A DNA stretch of 46,254 nt, from assembly GCF_001654615.1 (NCBI RefSeq), contig NZ_LWUD01000007.1:1-46254 (forward strand), read 5' to 3'. Source of the stretch: Ligilactobacillus aviarius. Lineage in GTDB: Bacteria > Bacillota > Bacilli > Lactobacillales > Lactobacillaceae. The notes under the pieces are model-generated. The model did no database searches, had not been told where the DNA came from, and was given only the letters and a program-made list of their open reading frames with translations. Made by a program: the position numbers and the translations under genes. Positions 1 to 7,621 of this stretch are shown piece after piece. Positions within the stretch are counted from its first letter, which is position 1; every line of letters begins with the position of its first letter.

Positions 1-66
1 CATTCATTTTCATGAATTGTCCTGCACATTTGTGTGTCGAAACATTGCTCAGTTTTCAAAGATCTA
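1..66 (-). promoter_or_regulatory. 5' leader of an rRNA operon leaving the window
   Basis: Read on the minus strand, this stretch contains CTTTGAAAACTGAGCAATG (about 43-60), the sequence typical of Firmicutes 16S rRNA leaders and spacers that includes boxA-like antitermination and processing signals. It is followed by short inverted repeats (CACA..TGTG and TTCATgaaaATGAA). No 16S sequence is yet visible, so the gene itself lies beyond position 1. The assignment rests on the leader motif together with the three strong tandem promoters just upstream. Confidence 0.75.
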
Positions 67-102
67 CTTCATATCAATGTCTTTTAACAGACAACATTTG
101 AT

Positions 103-130
103 ATTTTATCATGCAATCAGAAGATGTCAA
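103..130 (-). promoter_or_regulatory. rRNA operon promoter P3 (nearest the rRNA)
   Basis: The minus strand reads TTGACA, a 16-base spacer, then TAAAAT. The -35 is a perfect consensus and is preceded by AAAAAAGTTC, an A-tract that could act as an UP element. Transcription would run left into the leader at 1-66. It is the last of three tandem promoters. Confidence 0.8.
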
Positions 131-169
131 GAACTTTTTTCTCAACAAAATCAACTGCCGACTTTTAAT

Positions 170-197
170 AGTTTATCAAAAAAATAAATATTGTCAA
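170..197 (-). promoter_or_regulatory. rRNA operon promoter P2
   Basis: The minus strand reads TTGACA, a 16-base AT-rich spacer, then TAAACT. The perfect -35 and the position midway between P1 and P3 support a middle tandem promoter. Its -10 is the weakest of the three (two departures from TATAAT). Confidence 0.7.
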
Positions 198-231
198 GAA
201 GCGATAAGATCAAATCTCAACAACGTTTATT

Positions 232-260
232 ATATTATCTGAATTTATTCTAAAGGTCAA
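232..260 (-). promoter_or_regulatory. rRNA operon promoter P1 (distal)
   Basis: The minus strand reads TTGACC, a 17-base spacer, then TAATAT, preceded by AAAAAAGTTC like P3. It starts just beyond the stop codon of the S1-domain gene, so the A-tract overlaps the end of that gene. Confidence 0.75.
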
Positions 261-268
261 GAACTTTT

Positions 269-658
269 TTATTTTCCATTCTTTATATCTTCCAAAGCAT
301 CTTCAACCCAGCCATCTAATCGTTCTGCAATCGGCTTAAATCCTTCTTCAACATGCCGATTACTCCAGTATTTCTTATACCGATGGGTGATTTCATCACG
401 ATTATATTTAAAATTAAATGGTTGCTCTAAACACCGCAATGATAATGATATCTTTCCTGTATATTCATCGATATCGACAATCATTACTTTAACCATCTGA
501 CCAACCTTCAAATAGTCGCCAACATCTGAAATAAAACCATGCTTTAACTCAGAAATGTGAATCAGTCCTTGAGTATTATCATCCAATAAGACAAACGCTC
601 CATAAGGTTGAATTCCGGTCACTCTTCCCGTCAGAACCATTCCAATTCGATAATCCAT
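269..658 (-). CDS. cvfD: S1-domain RNA-binding protein (CvfD / YugI / GSP13 family)
   Basis: This 129-residue protein has one S1 RNA-binding domain at about residues 3-75, with the usual G-x-V-T-G-I-Q-P-Y-G-A-F-V start and a G-L-I-H-I-S-E core. A less conserved, partly basic and then acidic tail follows. This layout matches the small S1 proteins called YugI or general stress protein 13 in Bacillus and CvfD in streptococci, which act as post-transcriptional regulators and ribosome-associated factors. The ATG is preceded by GAGGAAT, which lies inside the last codons of the cyclophilin gene upstream. Only two bases separate the genes, so they are probably co-transcribed. The family is clear. The exact RNA targets here are unknown. 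Confidence 0.85.
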   Translation of the reverse strand: MDYRIGMVLTGRVTGIQPYGAFVLLDDNTQGLIHISELKHGFISDVGDYLKVGQMVKVMIVDIDEYTGKISLSLRCLEQPFNFKYNRDEITHRYKKYWSNRHVEEGFKPIAERLDGWVEDALEDIKNGK

Positions 659-660
659 AA

Positions 661-1245
661 CTATTCCTCAATTGTGATGCCTTCAATAACGACATCTTTT
701 TCAGGCTTATCTCCAGGAAGCGTTTTTACATTTGCAATTTTATCAAGAACATCCCATCCTGAAATTAAATGACCAAAGACCGTGTGCCGGTGATCTAACC
801 ATGGTGTTCCACCTTCACGGTATTTTTCAATAATTTCATCAGGATAACTTGCGGCCTTCATTTCCTTGATCATCATCGGATCAAGATTTTCATTTTGAAC
901 AATAAAGAATTGACTTCCGTTTGTTCCAGGACCGGCATTCGCCATTGACAATGCCCCTCTTAAGTTAAAGGCTTGATTTGAAAATTCATCTTCAAATGGT
1001 TTTTCCCAAATACTGTTACCACCCATTCCGGTTCCAGTTGGATCACCGCCTTGAATCATAAAATCTTTAATGACCCGGTGGAAGATCACTCCATTATAAT
1101 AACCTTTTTTTGACAATCCAACGAAATTTTCAACTGCTTTTGGTGCAATTTCGGGGAAAAGTTGAAATTGCATCGCACCATAGTTTGTCTTGATCGTTGC
1201 TTTTGGTCCCTTTTCATTTTCAAGGTTCAACTGTGGATAATTCAA
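661..1245 (-). CDS. Cyclophilin-type peptidyl-prolyl cis-trans isomerase
   Basis: This enzyme catalyses proline cis-trans isomerisation to help proteins fold. The cyclophilin core is plain: [20 protein letters not shown] with catalytic Arg in FHR, then [32 protein letters not shown] and [10 protein letters not shown]. An insertion of about 20 residues between SQFFI and the HTVFGH motif is normal for the lactobacillus form. I place the start at the TTG at 1243-1245 (protein begins MNYPQL). AAGGAG lies nine bases upstream of it, whereas the in-frame ATG at 1252-1254 directly abuts that sequence. There is no signal peptide, so the protein is cytoplasmic. It is followed two bases later by the S1-domain gene. 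Confidence 0.9.
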   Translation of the reverse strand: MNYPQLNLENEKGPKATIKTNYGAMQFQLFPEIAPKAVENFVGLSKKGYYNGVIFHRVIKDFMIQGGDPTGTGMGGNSIWEKPFEDEFSNQAFNLRGALSMANAGPGTNGSQFFIVQNENLDPMMIKEMKAASYPDEIIEKYREGGTPWLDHRHTVFGHLISGWDVLDKIANVKTLPGDKPEKDVVIEGITIEE

Positions 1246-1311
1246 TATGGACATCTCCTTCAAATTTTTCTAATATGTAGTATAACAAACTTAGAGAACA
1301 ATTAAAGATGG

Positions 1312-2328
1312 ATGGTGAGGATTTTGGAAAATGAAATTTATGACATTACAATCGTTGGCGCAGGCCCCGTTGGATTATTTACCGCAACATATGCGTTAAT
1401 GCGCCAGGCTAAAACGCAAGTTATTGAAAGTCTTTCTGAAGTCGGCGGTCAGGTAACCGCCTTATTCCCCGCAAAACAAATTTATGACGTTCCCGGATAT
1501 TTTAAAATTTCTGGAACTGATTTAATTTCAAACTTAAAGGAACAAACTGATTTTTTTAAGCCTGAAATTCACCTTAACGAAACCGTTGAAAAATTTGAAA
1601 AAGATGACGATGGAATTTTCCATATCCAAACAAATAAACGAACAACCCTTTCACGATCAATTATTCTTGCAACCGGAGTCGGCGCATTTGAACCGCGAAA
1701 ACTTAAGGTTGAAAATGCCTCTGACTTTGAGAACACTTCGCTCTTTTACAGTGTGCCTGACATCTTGATGTTTAAAGACAAAAACGTAGTTATTGCCGGG
1801 GGTGGCGATTCAGCCGCCGATTGGACGATTGAACTAAGTAAAGTCGCTAAAAAAGTTACGCTTGTTCACCGGCGTGATCAGTTCCGCGCCCTTGAAAGCT
1901 CAATCAGTAAAATCAAAGAACTCGCAAATGTTGAAATCCTAACTCCGTATATGATTGACGGGCTTGAACATCAAGGTAATCAAACGCAAATTCGACTTAA
2001 GCGTTCACGGACAAAAGACGAATATCAAACGCTTCTTGCCGATGCATTGATTGTAAACTACGGTTTTAAAACGGACACTTCGGTTCAAAAAAAGTGGAAC
2101 CTTGAAACAGCTCATAATCAAATTAAAGTCGACAGTACCCAGCAAACATCGATCAAGGGCGTTTATGCAATCGGTGATAACGCATATCAAGAAGGTTGCG
2201 TTGATTTAATTGCTTGTGGATTTGGCCAGGCACCGGTCGCAATCAACCATGCCCTTGAAACAATTTATCCTGAAAAACGGCAGCCAACTCACAGTACTCA
2301 GCTAATGAAAAACTTTAACGTTGAATAA
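1312..2328 (+). CDS. Ferredoxin/flavodoxin--NADP(+) reductase, thioredoxin-reductase-like
   Basis: This FAD-dependent NAD(P)H oxidoreductase belongs to the YumC type, which reduces ferredoxin or flavodoxin-like partners. The N-terminal FAD-binding motif is TIVGAGPVGLF (about residues 13-23) and the NADP-binding motif is VIAGGGDSAADW (about 160-171). The C-terminal FAD motif GVYAIGDNA lies near residue 280. The thioredoxin reductase CxxC pair is absent, which separates this subfamily from true TrxB. Length (338) fits the family. The ATG at 1312 has only a weak ribosome site (AAAGATGG). A TTG at 1324 behind GGTGAGG is a possible alternative. It is transcribed away from the cyclophilin gene. Confidence 0.88.
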   Translation: MVRILENEIYDITIVGAGPVGLFTATYALMRQAKTQVIESLSEVGGQVTALFPAKQIYDVPGYFKISGTDLISNLKEQTDFFKPEIHLNETVEKFEKDDDGIFHIQTNKRTTLSRSIILATGVGAFEPRKLKVENASDFENTSLFYSVPDILMFKDKNVVIAGGGDSAADWTIELSKVAKKVTLVHRRDQFRALESSISKIKELANVEILTPYMIDGLEHQGNQTQIRLKRSRTKDEYQTLLADALIVNYGFKTDTSVQKKWNLETAHNQIKVDSTQQTSIKGVYAIGDNAYQEGCVDLIACGFGQAPVAINHALETIYPEKRQPTHSTQLMKNFNVE

Positions 2329-2334
2329 ACTTAA

Positions 2335-2363
2335 TTGTCATCCCTCCATTAAAAAGGTATACT
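2335..2363 (+). promoter_or_regulatory. Promoter of the dedA gene
   Basis: TTGTCA at 2335-2340, a 17-base spacer, then TATACT at 2358-2363. Both hexamers differ from consensus at one position. The GGAGGG ribosome site and TTG start follow about 22 bases later. Confidence 0.7.
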
Positions 2364-2395
2364 TCTAGTATCACTAAAATTTTTGGAGGGATATT

Positions 2396-3052
2396 TTGCA
2401 TTTAATTTCACAATTTATTGATTTTGTTTTACATATTGATTCACACCTTGTTGCCATCGTAAATCAATTTGGTGACTGGACATACTTAATTTTATTCGGA
2501 ATTATCTTTATTGAAACTGGTGCAGTAATTCTCCCATTTCTTCCCGGAGATTCGCTGCTTTTTGCTGCAAGCGCTCTTGCAGCAAACCCGGAATATCACC
2601 TTAACATTTGGACATTCGTAATTTTATTCTTAATCGCTCCAATTGCAGGTGATTCGTTAAACTTTACGATTGGAAAAACAATTGGAAAACGCCTTACGAA
2701 GAATTCGTTTTTTGGCCGTTTCATTAAGGAAGACGATCTCAATCGAACCGAAGCCTTCTTTGAAAAACACGGCGGGATCGCAATTTCACTTGCCCGTTTC
2801 ATGCCGATTATCCGAACATTTGCCCCATTTGTTGCTGGCGGAAGTGGAATGAAATATTCAACTTTTATTCGGTACAATGTTCTAGGTGCGATTGGCTGGG
2901 TCATCCTTTGTTGTGGTGGCGGCTACTTCTTCGGTAACTTCCCATTTGTAAAGGAACACTTCTCATTGATCGTGATTGCAATCATTGTTGTGTCGGTTTT
3001 ACCAGCAATTTTCAGTGCAATCAAAGCAAAATTATCAAAAAAGAAAGCCTAA
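2396..3052 (+). CDS. DedA-family membrane protein
   Basis: This 218-residue integral membrane protein belongs to the DedA/VTT superfamily, whose members flip or transport lipids such as undecaprenyl phosphate or phosphatidylethanolamine and support envelope homeostasis. Visible family marks are the early F-I-E-T-G and LPGDSLLF motifs (residues 40-60), the amphipathic G-x-x-x-G region and RFMPIIRTFAPFVAGGSGM near residue 140, with the arginines typical of the family. About five to six hydrophobic segments are present. The start is a TTG with GGAGGG five bases upstream. A strong promoter and a terminator hairpin flank it, so it is a single-gene unit. The lipid it handles cannot be read from sequence. 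Confidence 0.88.
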   Translation: MHLISQFIDFVLHIDSHLVAIVNQFGDWTYLILFGIIFIETGAVILPFLPGDSLLFAASALAANPEYHLNIWTFVILFLIAPIAGDSLNFTIGKTIGKRLTKNSFFGRFIKEDDLNRTEAFFEKHGGIAISLARFMPIIRTFAPFVAGGSGMKYSTFIRYNVLGAIGWVILCCGGGYFFGNFPFVKEHFSLIVIAIIVVSVLPAIFSAIKAKLSKKKA

Positions 3053-3053
3053 C

Positions 3054-3088
3054 AAAAAAGCAAGATGTTTGTTCATCTTGCTTTTTTT
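3054..3088. terminator. Bidirectional intrinsic terminator (dedA / DUF1461 gene)
   Basis: GCAAGATG and CATCTTGC form the stem, with an A-run on the left and a T-run on the right, so the hairpin can end transcription from either side. The stop codon of the minus-strand DUF1461 gene lies inside it. Confidence 0.85.
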
Positions 3089-3726
3089 AATTCATGTTTA
3101 CCATACCAAATTAGGCCTAACCCCGCTAAAATCCAAATTAAAAATACTAAAAGAAAACACGCTTCAAAAAAGCTTTCTGGAAGAGCTTTAATAATTGGAT
3201 CGGTTTGCGGGTTAAAGATCCAATCTCGATTTCGAAATAAGGCCTCATGAAACAAAATAAAAATCCGATCAAAGGCAATCACTAAAATAAATACAAATGT
3301 CCCTAATAAAGTCAGTCCCATCTTAACGGGTAAAATCAACTGCCACATCTGATGCTCTCTTACGCGGTTCCTAATTACGATTTCCGCTAAAATTCCAAAA
3401 ATAATCAAAACGACATTATTAAATTCAATCAACTGTTTAACATTTGCAAAATGAGTCAATCCCTTTGAAGACGAAGGAAGACTTGTTTGCCAATGATGAA
3501 TCCATCCACATTGAAGGTAACTAATTAAATGACGATAATTGATCATCAATTCATGATTGCTCAATCCTACGAGCCGTCCGAGGTGATCACGCACGACAAA
3601 GAAATGATATAATCCCGTAAAATTAACTGTTATAAAAATTGAAAGAGATATAACTGCAATTCCAATCACAATCATATCTCTTAGTAAAATCAAATTATTT
3701 TTCTTCATCAGATACTTGCCATTCAT
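3073..3726 (-). CDS. lit: DUF1461/TIGR01906 membrane protein, probable lipoprotein intramolecular transacylase (Lit)
   Basis: This 217-residue protein has about four membrane segments (roughly residues 14-36, 104-120, 131-150 and 190-208) and a large outer loop after the first. The conserved block is FDRIFILFHEALFRNRDW, then NPQTDPIIKALPE (about residues 147-180), which marks the DUF1461/TIGR01906 family. Lit of Enterococcus faecalis and Bacillus cereus belongs to this family. It moves an acyl chain within a diacyl lipoprotein to give the N-acyl lyso form. The gene overlaps the HAD phosphatase gene upstream by 32 bases, which suggests translational coupling. No good ribosome site precedes either ATG (3726 or 3708). 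The family is secure. The enzymatic role is inferred from it. Confidence 0.68.
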   Translation of the reverse strand: MNGKYLMKKNNLILLRDMIVIGIAVISLSIFITVNFTGLYHFFVVRDHLGRLVGLSNHELMINYRHLISYLQCGWIHHWQTSLPSSSKGLTHFANVKQLIEFNNVVLIIFGILAEIVIRNRVREHQMWQLILPVKMGLTLLGTFVFILVIAFDRIFILFHEALFRNRDWIFNPQTDPIIKALPESFFEACFLLVFLIWILAGLGLIWYGKHELKKAR

Positions 3727-4486
3727 CTAACGAATCGATTTGATAAGTTGGTTGGATCTTTTCACGGGCGACTTCTTCCTTGGTTGATAACCCAGTGTAA
3801 ACGATAATTGTATCCATTCCAAAGTTGATTCCTGCCATGATGTCCGTCCGGTAATTATCACCAACCATCGCAACCTGATCCTCCGGAAGATTCATCTTTT
3901 CAAGCGCTTTTTCCATAATAATATTTTCAGGCTTTCCAACATACGTTGCCTTTTGTTGGGTAGCATATTCAATACATGCAACGATTGATCCGGCACTTGG
4001 AATCATTCCCCGTTCACTTGGTAAATTTGAATCCGGGTTTGTTCCAATAAATTTTGCCCCATTCCGAATCGCAAGGGTTGCAAGTTCAAGTTTATGGTAT
4101 GTAACGTCAGTATCTAAGCCAACGACAACATAGTCAGGATCCTGTTCATTAAACCGAAATCCGCGATCTAATAAGGCTTGTTGTAATCCTAATTGACCAA
4201 CCGCATAAACCTGCCGTTTTTGTTTGTCTAAATCAGCAATGTAGTCTGCCGTTGCAAGCGCCGAAGTGTACACATTTTCCTTTTTGACGTGGATATCATA
4301 GTTTTTACTTAAATTTTCAACAATCTGTTCTGGTGTCCGGGTACTATTATTTGTTACAAATAAAAATGGAATTTCGAACTTTTGCAATCGTTCAATAAAC
4401 CGTTTAGCTGCCGGAATTCGTTCTTTTCCCCGATAAATTGTTCCATCTAAATCAATCATGTATCCTTTGTATAATTTATTTGGCAT
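3695..4486 (-). CDS. NagD-like HAD-IIA hydrolase (TIGR01457 family)
   Basis: This 263-residue cytoplasmic phosphatase has the HAD motifs in order: nucleophile motif DLDGTIYRG (residues 12-20), FVTNNSTRTP (about 43-52), VGKPENIIMEKAL (about 180) and VGDNYRTDIMAG (about 203-214). The C2-type cap between motifs II and III places it in subclass IIA with NagD and p-nitrophenyl phosphatases. The natural substrate, probably a sugar or nucleotide phosphate, cannot be told. The ATG is preceded by GGAGAGATCAAA. The start overlaps the end of yutD by 11 bases and the end overlaps the Lit candidate, so the three form one operon. Confidence 0.85.
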   Translation of the reverse strand: MPNKLYKGYMIDLDGTIYRGKERIPAAKRFIERLQKFEIPFLFVTNNSTRTPEQIVENLSKNYDIHVKKENVYTSALATADYIADLDKQKRQVYAVGQLGLQQALLDRGFRFNEQDPDYVVVGLDTDVTYHKLELATLAIRNGAKFIGTNPDSNLPSERGMIPSAGSIVACIEYATQQKATYVGKPENIIMEKALEKMNLPEDQVAMVGDNYRTDIMAGINFGMDTIIVYTGLSTKEEVAREKIQPTYQIDSLDEWQVSDEEK

Positions 4487-5075
4487 TTTGATCTCTCCGC
4501 TTATTATTAGTGTTATTTTTCTTCTTTCGAATTACAAAGTGACGGCTCCCTTGACGGCGATTCTTGGACTTAACCGTTTGAATCTTAGGTTTCCGATTAT
4601 TATAATTCGATTTTTTATCTGAACGTTTATGATTTGTATTTGCTCGTGATCGTGAGTTTTTCCGTCGCCTTTTTTTGTGAGCTGCTGGAGCCGGAAAACT
4701 ATCATGAACCTCACAATTCTTTAAAATAAAATACGCACAGCCAAAATTACAATATTCATATAAATAATCTTGCAAATGACTGATCTTTTGAGATGGTTGA
4801 ACCTTACGCTTATCATCGTAAAATCCGCGTAACCGCAATTGATCATATCCCATATCACCGACAATATAATCAAACTTGGTTAAAATTGGACTGAAACGTT
4901 CACGCAACTTATCAACCTGAAAACCTTCATGATAATTTTCAACCAATTGATACTTGCGCCCATCAATGATCACATCCGTATCATTTGGTGTAACGACCGT
5001 ACTTGCGTATTCTTCAATCGCCTTTGCCTTTTTCGCAAGCTGCTCTTCCATTTTTTCACGCCTTTTTTCGTTCAC
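4476..5075 (-). CDS. yutD: YutD family protein (DUF1027) with long basic tail
   Basis: The first 125 residues contain the YutD domain: VIIDGRKYQLVENYHEGF, FDYIVGDMGYDQLRLRGFY and DYLYEYCNFGCAYFILKN. No function is established for the family. The last 70 residues are almost entirely Lys, Arg, Asn, Ser and Gln, so this tail is probably disordered and could bind nucleic acid. The GTG start has GGAGG seven bases upstream. It is the first gene of the minus-strand operon yutD - HAD phosphatase - DUF1461. A -10-like TATAAT sits at 5109-5114. Confidence 0.8.
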   Translation of the reverse strand: MNEKRREKMEEQLAKKAKAIEEYASTVVTPNDTDVIIDGRKYQLVENYHEGFQVDKLRERFSPILTKFDYIVGDMGYDQLRLRGFYDDKRKVQPSQKISHLQDYLYEYCNFGCAYFILKNCEVHDSFPAPAAHKKRRRKNSRSRANTNHKRSDKKSNYNNRKPKIQTVKSKNRRQGSRHFVIRKKKNNTNNKRRDQNAK

Positions 5076-5108
5076 AATCTCACCTCCAACTTAAACTCTT
5101 CTTTTAAA

Positions 5109-5137
5109 ATTATACACTAAAATGAATAACTAACAAA
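5109..5137 (-). promoter_or_regulatory. Probable promoter of the yutD operon
   Basis: The minus strand has a perfect TATAAT at 5109-5114, with a weak TTGTTA 16 bases upstream at the edge of the preceding terminator. The short gap to yutD makes this the only likely start for the three-gene operon. Confidence 0.5.
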
Positions 5138-5165
5138 AAAGCCGTGGCACCTGCCACAACTTTTT
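5135..5165 (-). terminator. Intrinsic terminator after the ytxK-type gene
   Basis: On the minus strand, GTTGTGGCA and TGCCACGGC form a stem with a two-base loop and are followed by a run of six T. It lies six bases after the methyltransferase stop. A T-run on the other side would let it work both ways. Confidence 0.8.
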
Positions 5166-5170
5166 CAAAA

Positions 5171-6175
5171 TTATTGATTTTCTTTTACCCACGCATTGAT
5201 TTCATCAAGGAACCCGTTAAATTCTTTTTTATCCTTCAATGATGGAAAATCACCCAACAAGATTTGAGATGCTTGATGAGCCTGACCGCCCTTTTTCTGA
5301 ACCATTAAAATTGCTTTGCGCGATTTTTCAGATACAAATAATTCACGCGGTAAATTCAGCAATCCCTGCAAATAACCATTCTTCTGAATCATCTTCAAGA
5401 GTGGTTGGGCTTCCTTAGTTTCAAAAATTCCACTTGGAACAACAAAAAGTCCCCAGCCATTTTCGGCGAGCTTTTCGACTCCACGCTCAATCAATAAATA
5501 ATGAGCAAAGGAATGACCTTCCGCAGCATGCGTTTCAAACTGTGCTGCACGATCATCAAGCGGATAATATCCGACTGGCAGATCACTAACTACCAGATCA
5601 ACTTGCGGAAGCATTAAATTATCCAATGCATCCTGATGGAAAAGTTCAACATTGCTGATTCGTTGAAGAGCAAGGGAAACATCTGCAATTGCTAATAACG
5701 TATCATCATTATCGACCCCATACGCTTTTAAACTTTGATTCCCGAGAAACTTTAAATTGTTTAAAATTACAGCAAGCAGATTCCCCGTTCCAACTGTCAG
5801 GTCTAACATTGAATTTAATTTTTCCTTTGAGGTTATTTTTTCAATCAGAAAAGTTATCAAATATCCAATTGAATCTGGTGTCATTTGATGATTAGGCTGA
5901 ACTCGTTCTTTTTTATATGACCCCAATAACAATAATTGGATAACTTGACGAATCTCTTCTGAAGAAAATTCACTCAGGTCCAAATGCCGGTATAACTTTT
6001 CCAACTCACCGACCGTTGAAACGTCAATTTCTTCCTTTCCATTAATCTGGTTTTCAAGCAAGTCGCTTAACGCTTCAATCAATGCGTCAAAGTATGAAAG
6101 ATCAAGTTGTTTTTGGAAAATTTCGATAATTTGACTCAGTGTTTGGTATGCTTGTTCAATATCTTTTAACTCCAC
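5171..6175 (-). CDS. ytxK: YtxK-type class I SAM-dependent methyltransferase
   Basis: This 334-residue protein looks like an N6-adenine DNA methylase core without a target-recognition domain. It has a helical N-terminal part (1-100), a SAM-binding motif DLTVGTGNLLAVIL (about 124-137), an acidic motif GVDNDDTLLAIA, and the catalytic-type motif DLVVSDLPVGYYP. The last replaces the usual NPPY with DLPVGYY, the form seen in YtxK proteins. Its target, whether DNA, RNA or protein, is not known. It follows comGG by 69 bases, the usual position in lactobacilli and streptococci. In those groups ackA often comes next, but here a terminator and yutD do. The GTG start has GTGAGGG upstream. Confidence 0.8.
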   Translation of the reverse strand: MELKDIEQAYQTLSQIIEIFQKQLDLSYFDALIEALSDLLENQINGKEEIDVSTVGELEKLYRHLDLSEFSSEEIRQVIQLLLLGSYKKERVQPNHQMTPDSIGYLITFLIEKITSKEKLNSMLDLTVGTGNLLAVILNNLKFLGNQSLKAYGVDNDDTLLAIADVSLALQRISNVELFHQDALDNLMLPQVDLVVSDLPVGYYPLDDRAAQFETHAAEGHSFAHYLLIERGVEKLAENGWGLFVVPSGIFETKEAQPLLKMIQKNGYLQGLLNLPRELFVSEKSRKAILMVQKKGGQAHQASQILLGDFPSLKDKKEFNGFLDEINAWVKENQ

Positions 6176-6244
6176 GCTTTAACCCTCACGTTCTAATCAA
6201 TATTCGTGTAACAGTTTAACGAGTTCCAATTCTGATTGCAAGCA

Positions 6245-6532
6245 TTACTTAAAAGGTTCGAATGAATATCGATTTCCATTTTTCAACGTAATTTCATACC
6301 GCTGTTCATGAAAACGGACTTTTCCAGTGTTAAACTTTAATTCCTGATTATCGTGAAGGTGATGGGTTTGTGCCATGTTTCGCATTGTTTGGGCTTCCTT
6401 TAAATTGATCTCTGAACGATAAAAACTCAAGTGGTTATTGAAAAATTCAAGTTGTCCCAAAAACAGCGCACTAAAGAAGATTAAAAATAAAATTCCGCTT
6501 GCAAACAATGATCCCCTAACCTTAGTTTTCAT
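6245..6532 (-). CDS. comGG: ComGG-like competence pilus protein
   Basis: This 95-residue protein has a short basic start and one strong hydrophobic helix (about residues 8-27), then a polar domain. It lacks a canonical prepilin cleavage motif. It is named from its place as the last gene of the comG operon, since ComGG proteins diverge too much for firm recognition. The ATG is preceded by GAGGAAAAGTA and overlaps the end of comGF by 11 bases. It would be a minor component of the type IV-like DNA-uptake pilus in the membrane. Confidence 0.7.
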   Translation of the reverse strand: MKTKVRGSLFASGILFLIFFSALFLGQLEFFNNHLSFYRSEINLKEAQTMRNMAQTHHLHDNQELKFNTGKVRFHEQRYEITLKNGNRYSFEPFK

Positions 6533-6971
6533 TACTTTTCCTCTGCATTACAACTTTTCGATGGTATTGATGATCGTGAACCTTGACCCAAATTTCCAAA
6601 AAAGGCTCTGAATAACGGTAACGGAATCCATCAATATTCATCATTAATGGCATAAAGCCTTGACCATTTATTCCCTGTAAAATTAAATTTCGCCGATTTT
6701 TTTTAAGCAAGTAATCATTATGCTGGGTTTGACAATATAATACTGGCGTTCCGTTGTTTTGACTTTCTTTCCATTGAAAACGCATTTGTTCTGATTCGAG
6801 CGTTGAAATTAATTTTTCCCATTGAATGCGTTCTTTACTTCCAGAATTTGAATTCAACTGCCGGTGAATTCCATAAACACTGCCGCTGATCATCAATAAT
6901 CCCAAGCTTGAAATGATTAATGCAATAATAACTTCAATCAATGAAAACGCCTTAATTCTATTTTTCAACAT
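6522..6971 (-). CDS. comGF: ComGF-like minor pseudopilin
   Basis: The protein starts with a type III prepilin-like signal, IKAFSLIEVIIALIISSLGLL: a basic segment, the cleavage-site region, Glu at +5 and a hydrophobic helix. The residue before Phe is Ala instead of the usual Gly, which prepilin peptidases tolerate poorly to moderately. The remaining 110 residues resemble ComGF (W-E-K-L-I-S-T-L-E-S-E, then a C-terminal beta-rich part). I prefer the ATG at 6969-6971, with GGGAG 12 bases upstream, giving 149 residues. An in-frame ATG at 6990-6992 has no ribosome site. It overlaps comGE by 14 bases and comGG by 11. Confidence 0.78.
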   Translation of the reverse strand: MLKNRIKAFSLIEVIIALIISSLGLLMISGSVYGIHRQLNSNSGSKERIQWEKLISTLESEQMRFQWKESQNNGTPVLYCQTQHNDYLLKKNRRNLILQGINGQGFMPLMMNIDGFRYRYSEPFLEIWVKVHDHQYHRKVVMQRKSNEN

Positions 6972-7221
6972 TGATTTGATATTCTCCCGCATCCGAATGA
7001 ACTTTGATCTGGTTTAACGGCTTTCCCTGATTGATTCGCGATACGCTTTGCTGAAAAGCTTCTTGAACCTGAAGATTTTTTAAATACAATTCATCTTCAT
7101 TTTTCATAAAACATGACTGGTTAAAGTAAAATGTTGCAATTGCCAATGAAATCAAGGTCAATCCAATAATCGCATCACTGATCAAAAAGGCTGAAACTTT
7201 ACCACTGCTGTTTGGTAACAC
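6958..7221 (-). CDS. comGE: ComGE-like minor pseudopilin
   Basis: This 87-residue protein has a hydrophobic N-terminal helix (VSAFLISDAIIGLTLISLAIA) followed by a polar tail, as in ComGE. The start matters here: the GTG at 7219-7221 is preceded at six bases by GGAGGGG, the best ribosome site in the operon. An in-frame ATG at 7246-7248 would force a 50-base overlap with comGD and has no such site. With the GTG start the overlap is 23 bases. No clear Gly-Phe cleavage site is visible (sequence is SGKVSAFL), so processing is uncertain. Confidence 0.75.
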   Translation of the reverse strand: MLPNSSGKVSAFLISDAIIGLTLISLAIATFYFNQSCFMKNEDELYLKNLQVQEAFQQSVSRINQGKPLNQIKVHSDAGEYQINVEK

Positions 7222-7621
7222 GGTATACCCCTCCAAAACTAAGTTCAAAAATTAAATTATATGAATAATGTCCTTTCTTTGAAACAAGCGGAATCGTCGT
7301 CGGGCGGGTCACGCCTGAAGGTGAAATATAAACACTTTCAGCTCCGTATTTAATTAATGTTGCCGGATAATCTAGTTTCTCCGTGTTTCGCCCGACTAGA
7401 ATCTGAACATCTTCCTTTCCAAAAAATGCACGCACAATTTGATGACGTTCTTTTCCTTGCATCGCCGCCTTATCAAGCTTACTTGTCAAATTCTGCATAA
7501 ATTGTTCTTCTTTGAATTGAGCCGAACTCCGGGGCGCAAAGTAAAAACTTAATAATAAAAACAAGAAAGCTAATGCGAGAACGATGGTTGTTTCAAGTAA
7601 CGTAAAGCCCCTACTTTTCAT
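7199..7621 (-). CDS. comGD: ComGD-like minor pseudopilin
   Basis: This 140-residue protein begins MKSRGFTLLETTIVLALAF, a clear prepilin signal with cleavage expected between Gly5 and Phe6 and Glu at +5. The hydrophobic helix is followed by a globular domain of about 110 residues. ComGD is a minor pseudopilin of the DNA-uptake machine and is processed by the ComC peptidase, which is not in this window. The start overlaps the end of comGC by 11 bases. Confidence 0.87.
   Translation of the reverse strand: MKSRGFTLLETTIVLALAFLFLLLSFYFAPRSSAQFKEEQFMQNLTSKLDKAAMQGKERHQIVRAFFGKEDVQILVGRNTEKLDYPATLIKYGAESVYISPSGVTRPTTIPLVSKKGHYSYNLIFELSFGGVYRVTKQQW

Noticed and set aside
1246-1263. Longer cyclophilin start at TTG 1263 or ATG 1254
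   Set aside because: The ribosome site AAGGAG overlaps or abuts these codons; the TTG at 1243-1245 is correctly spaced.
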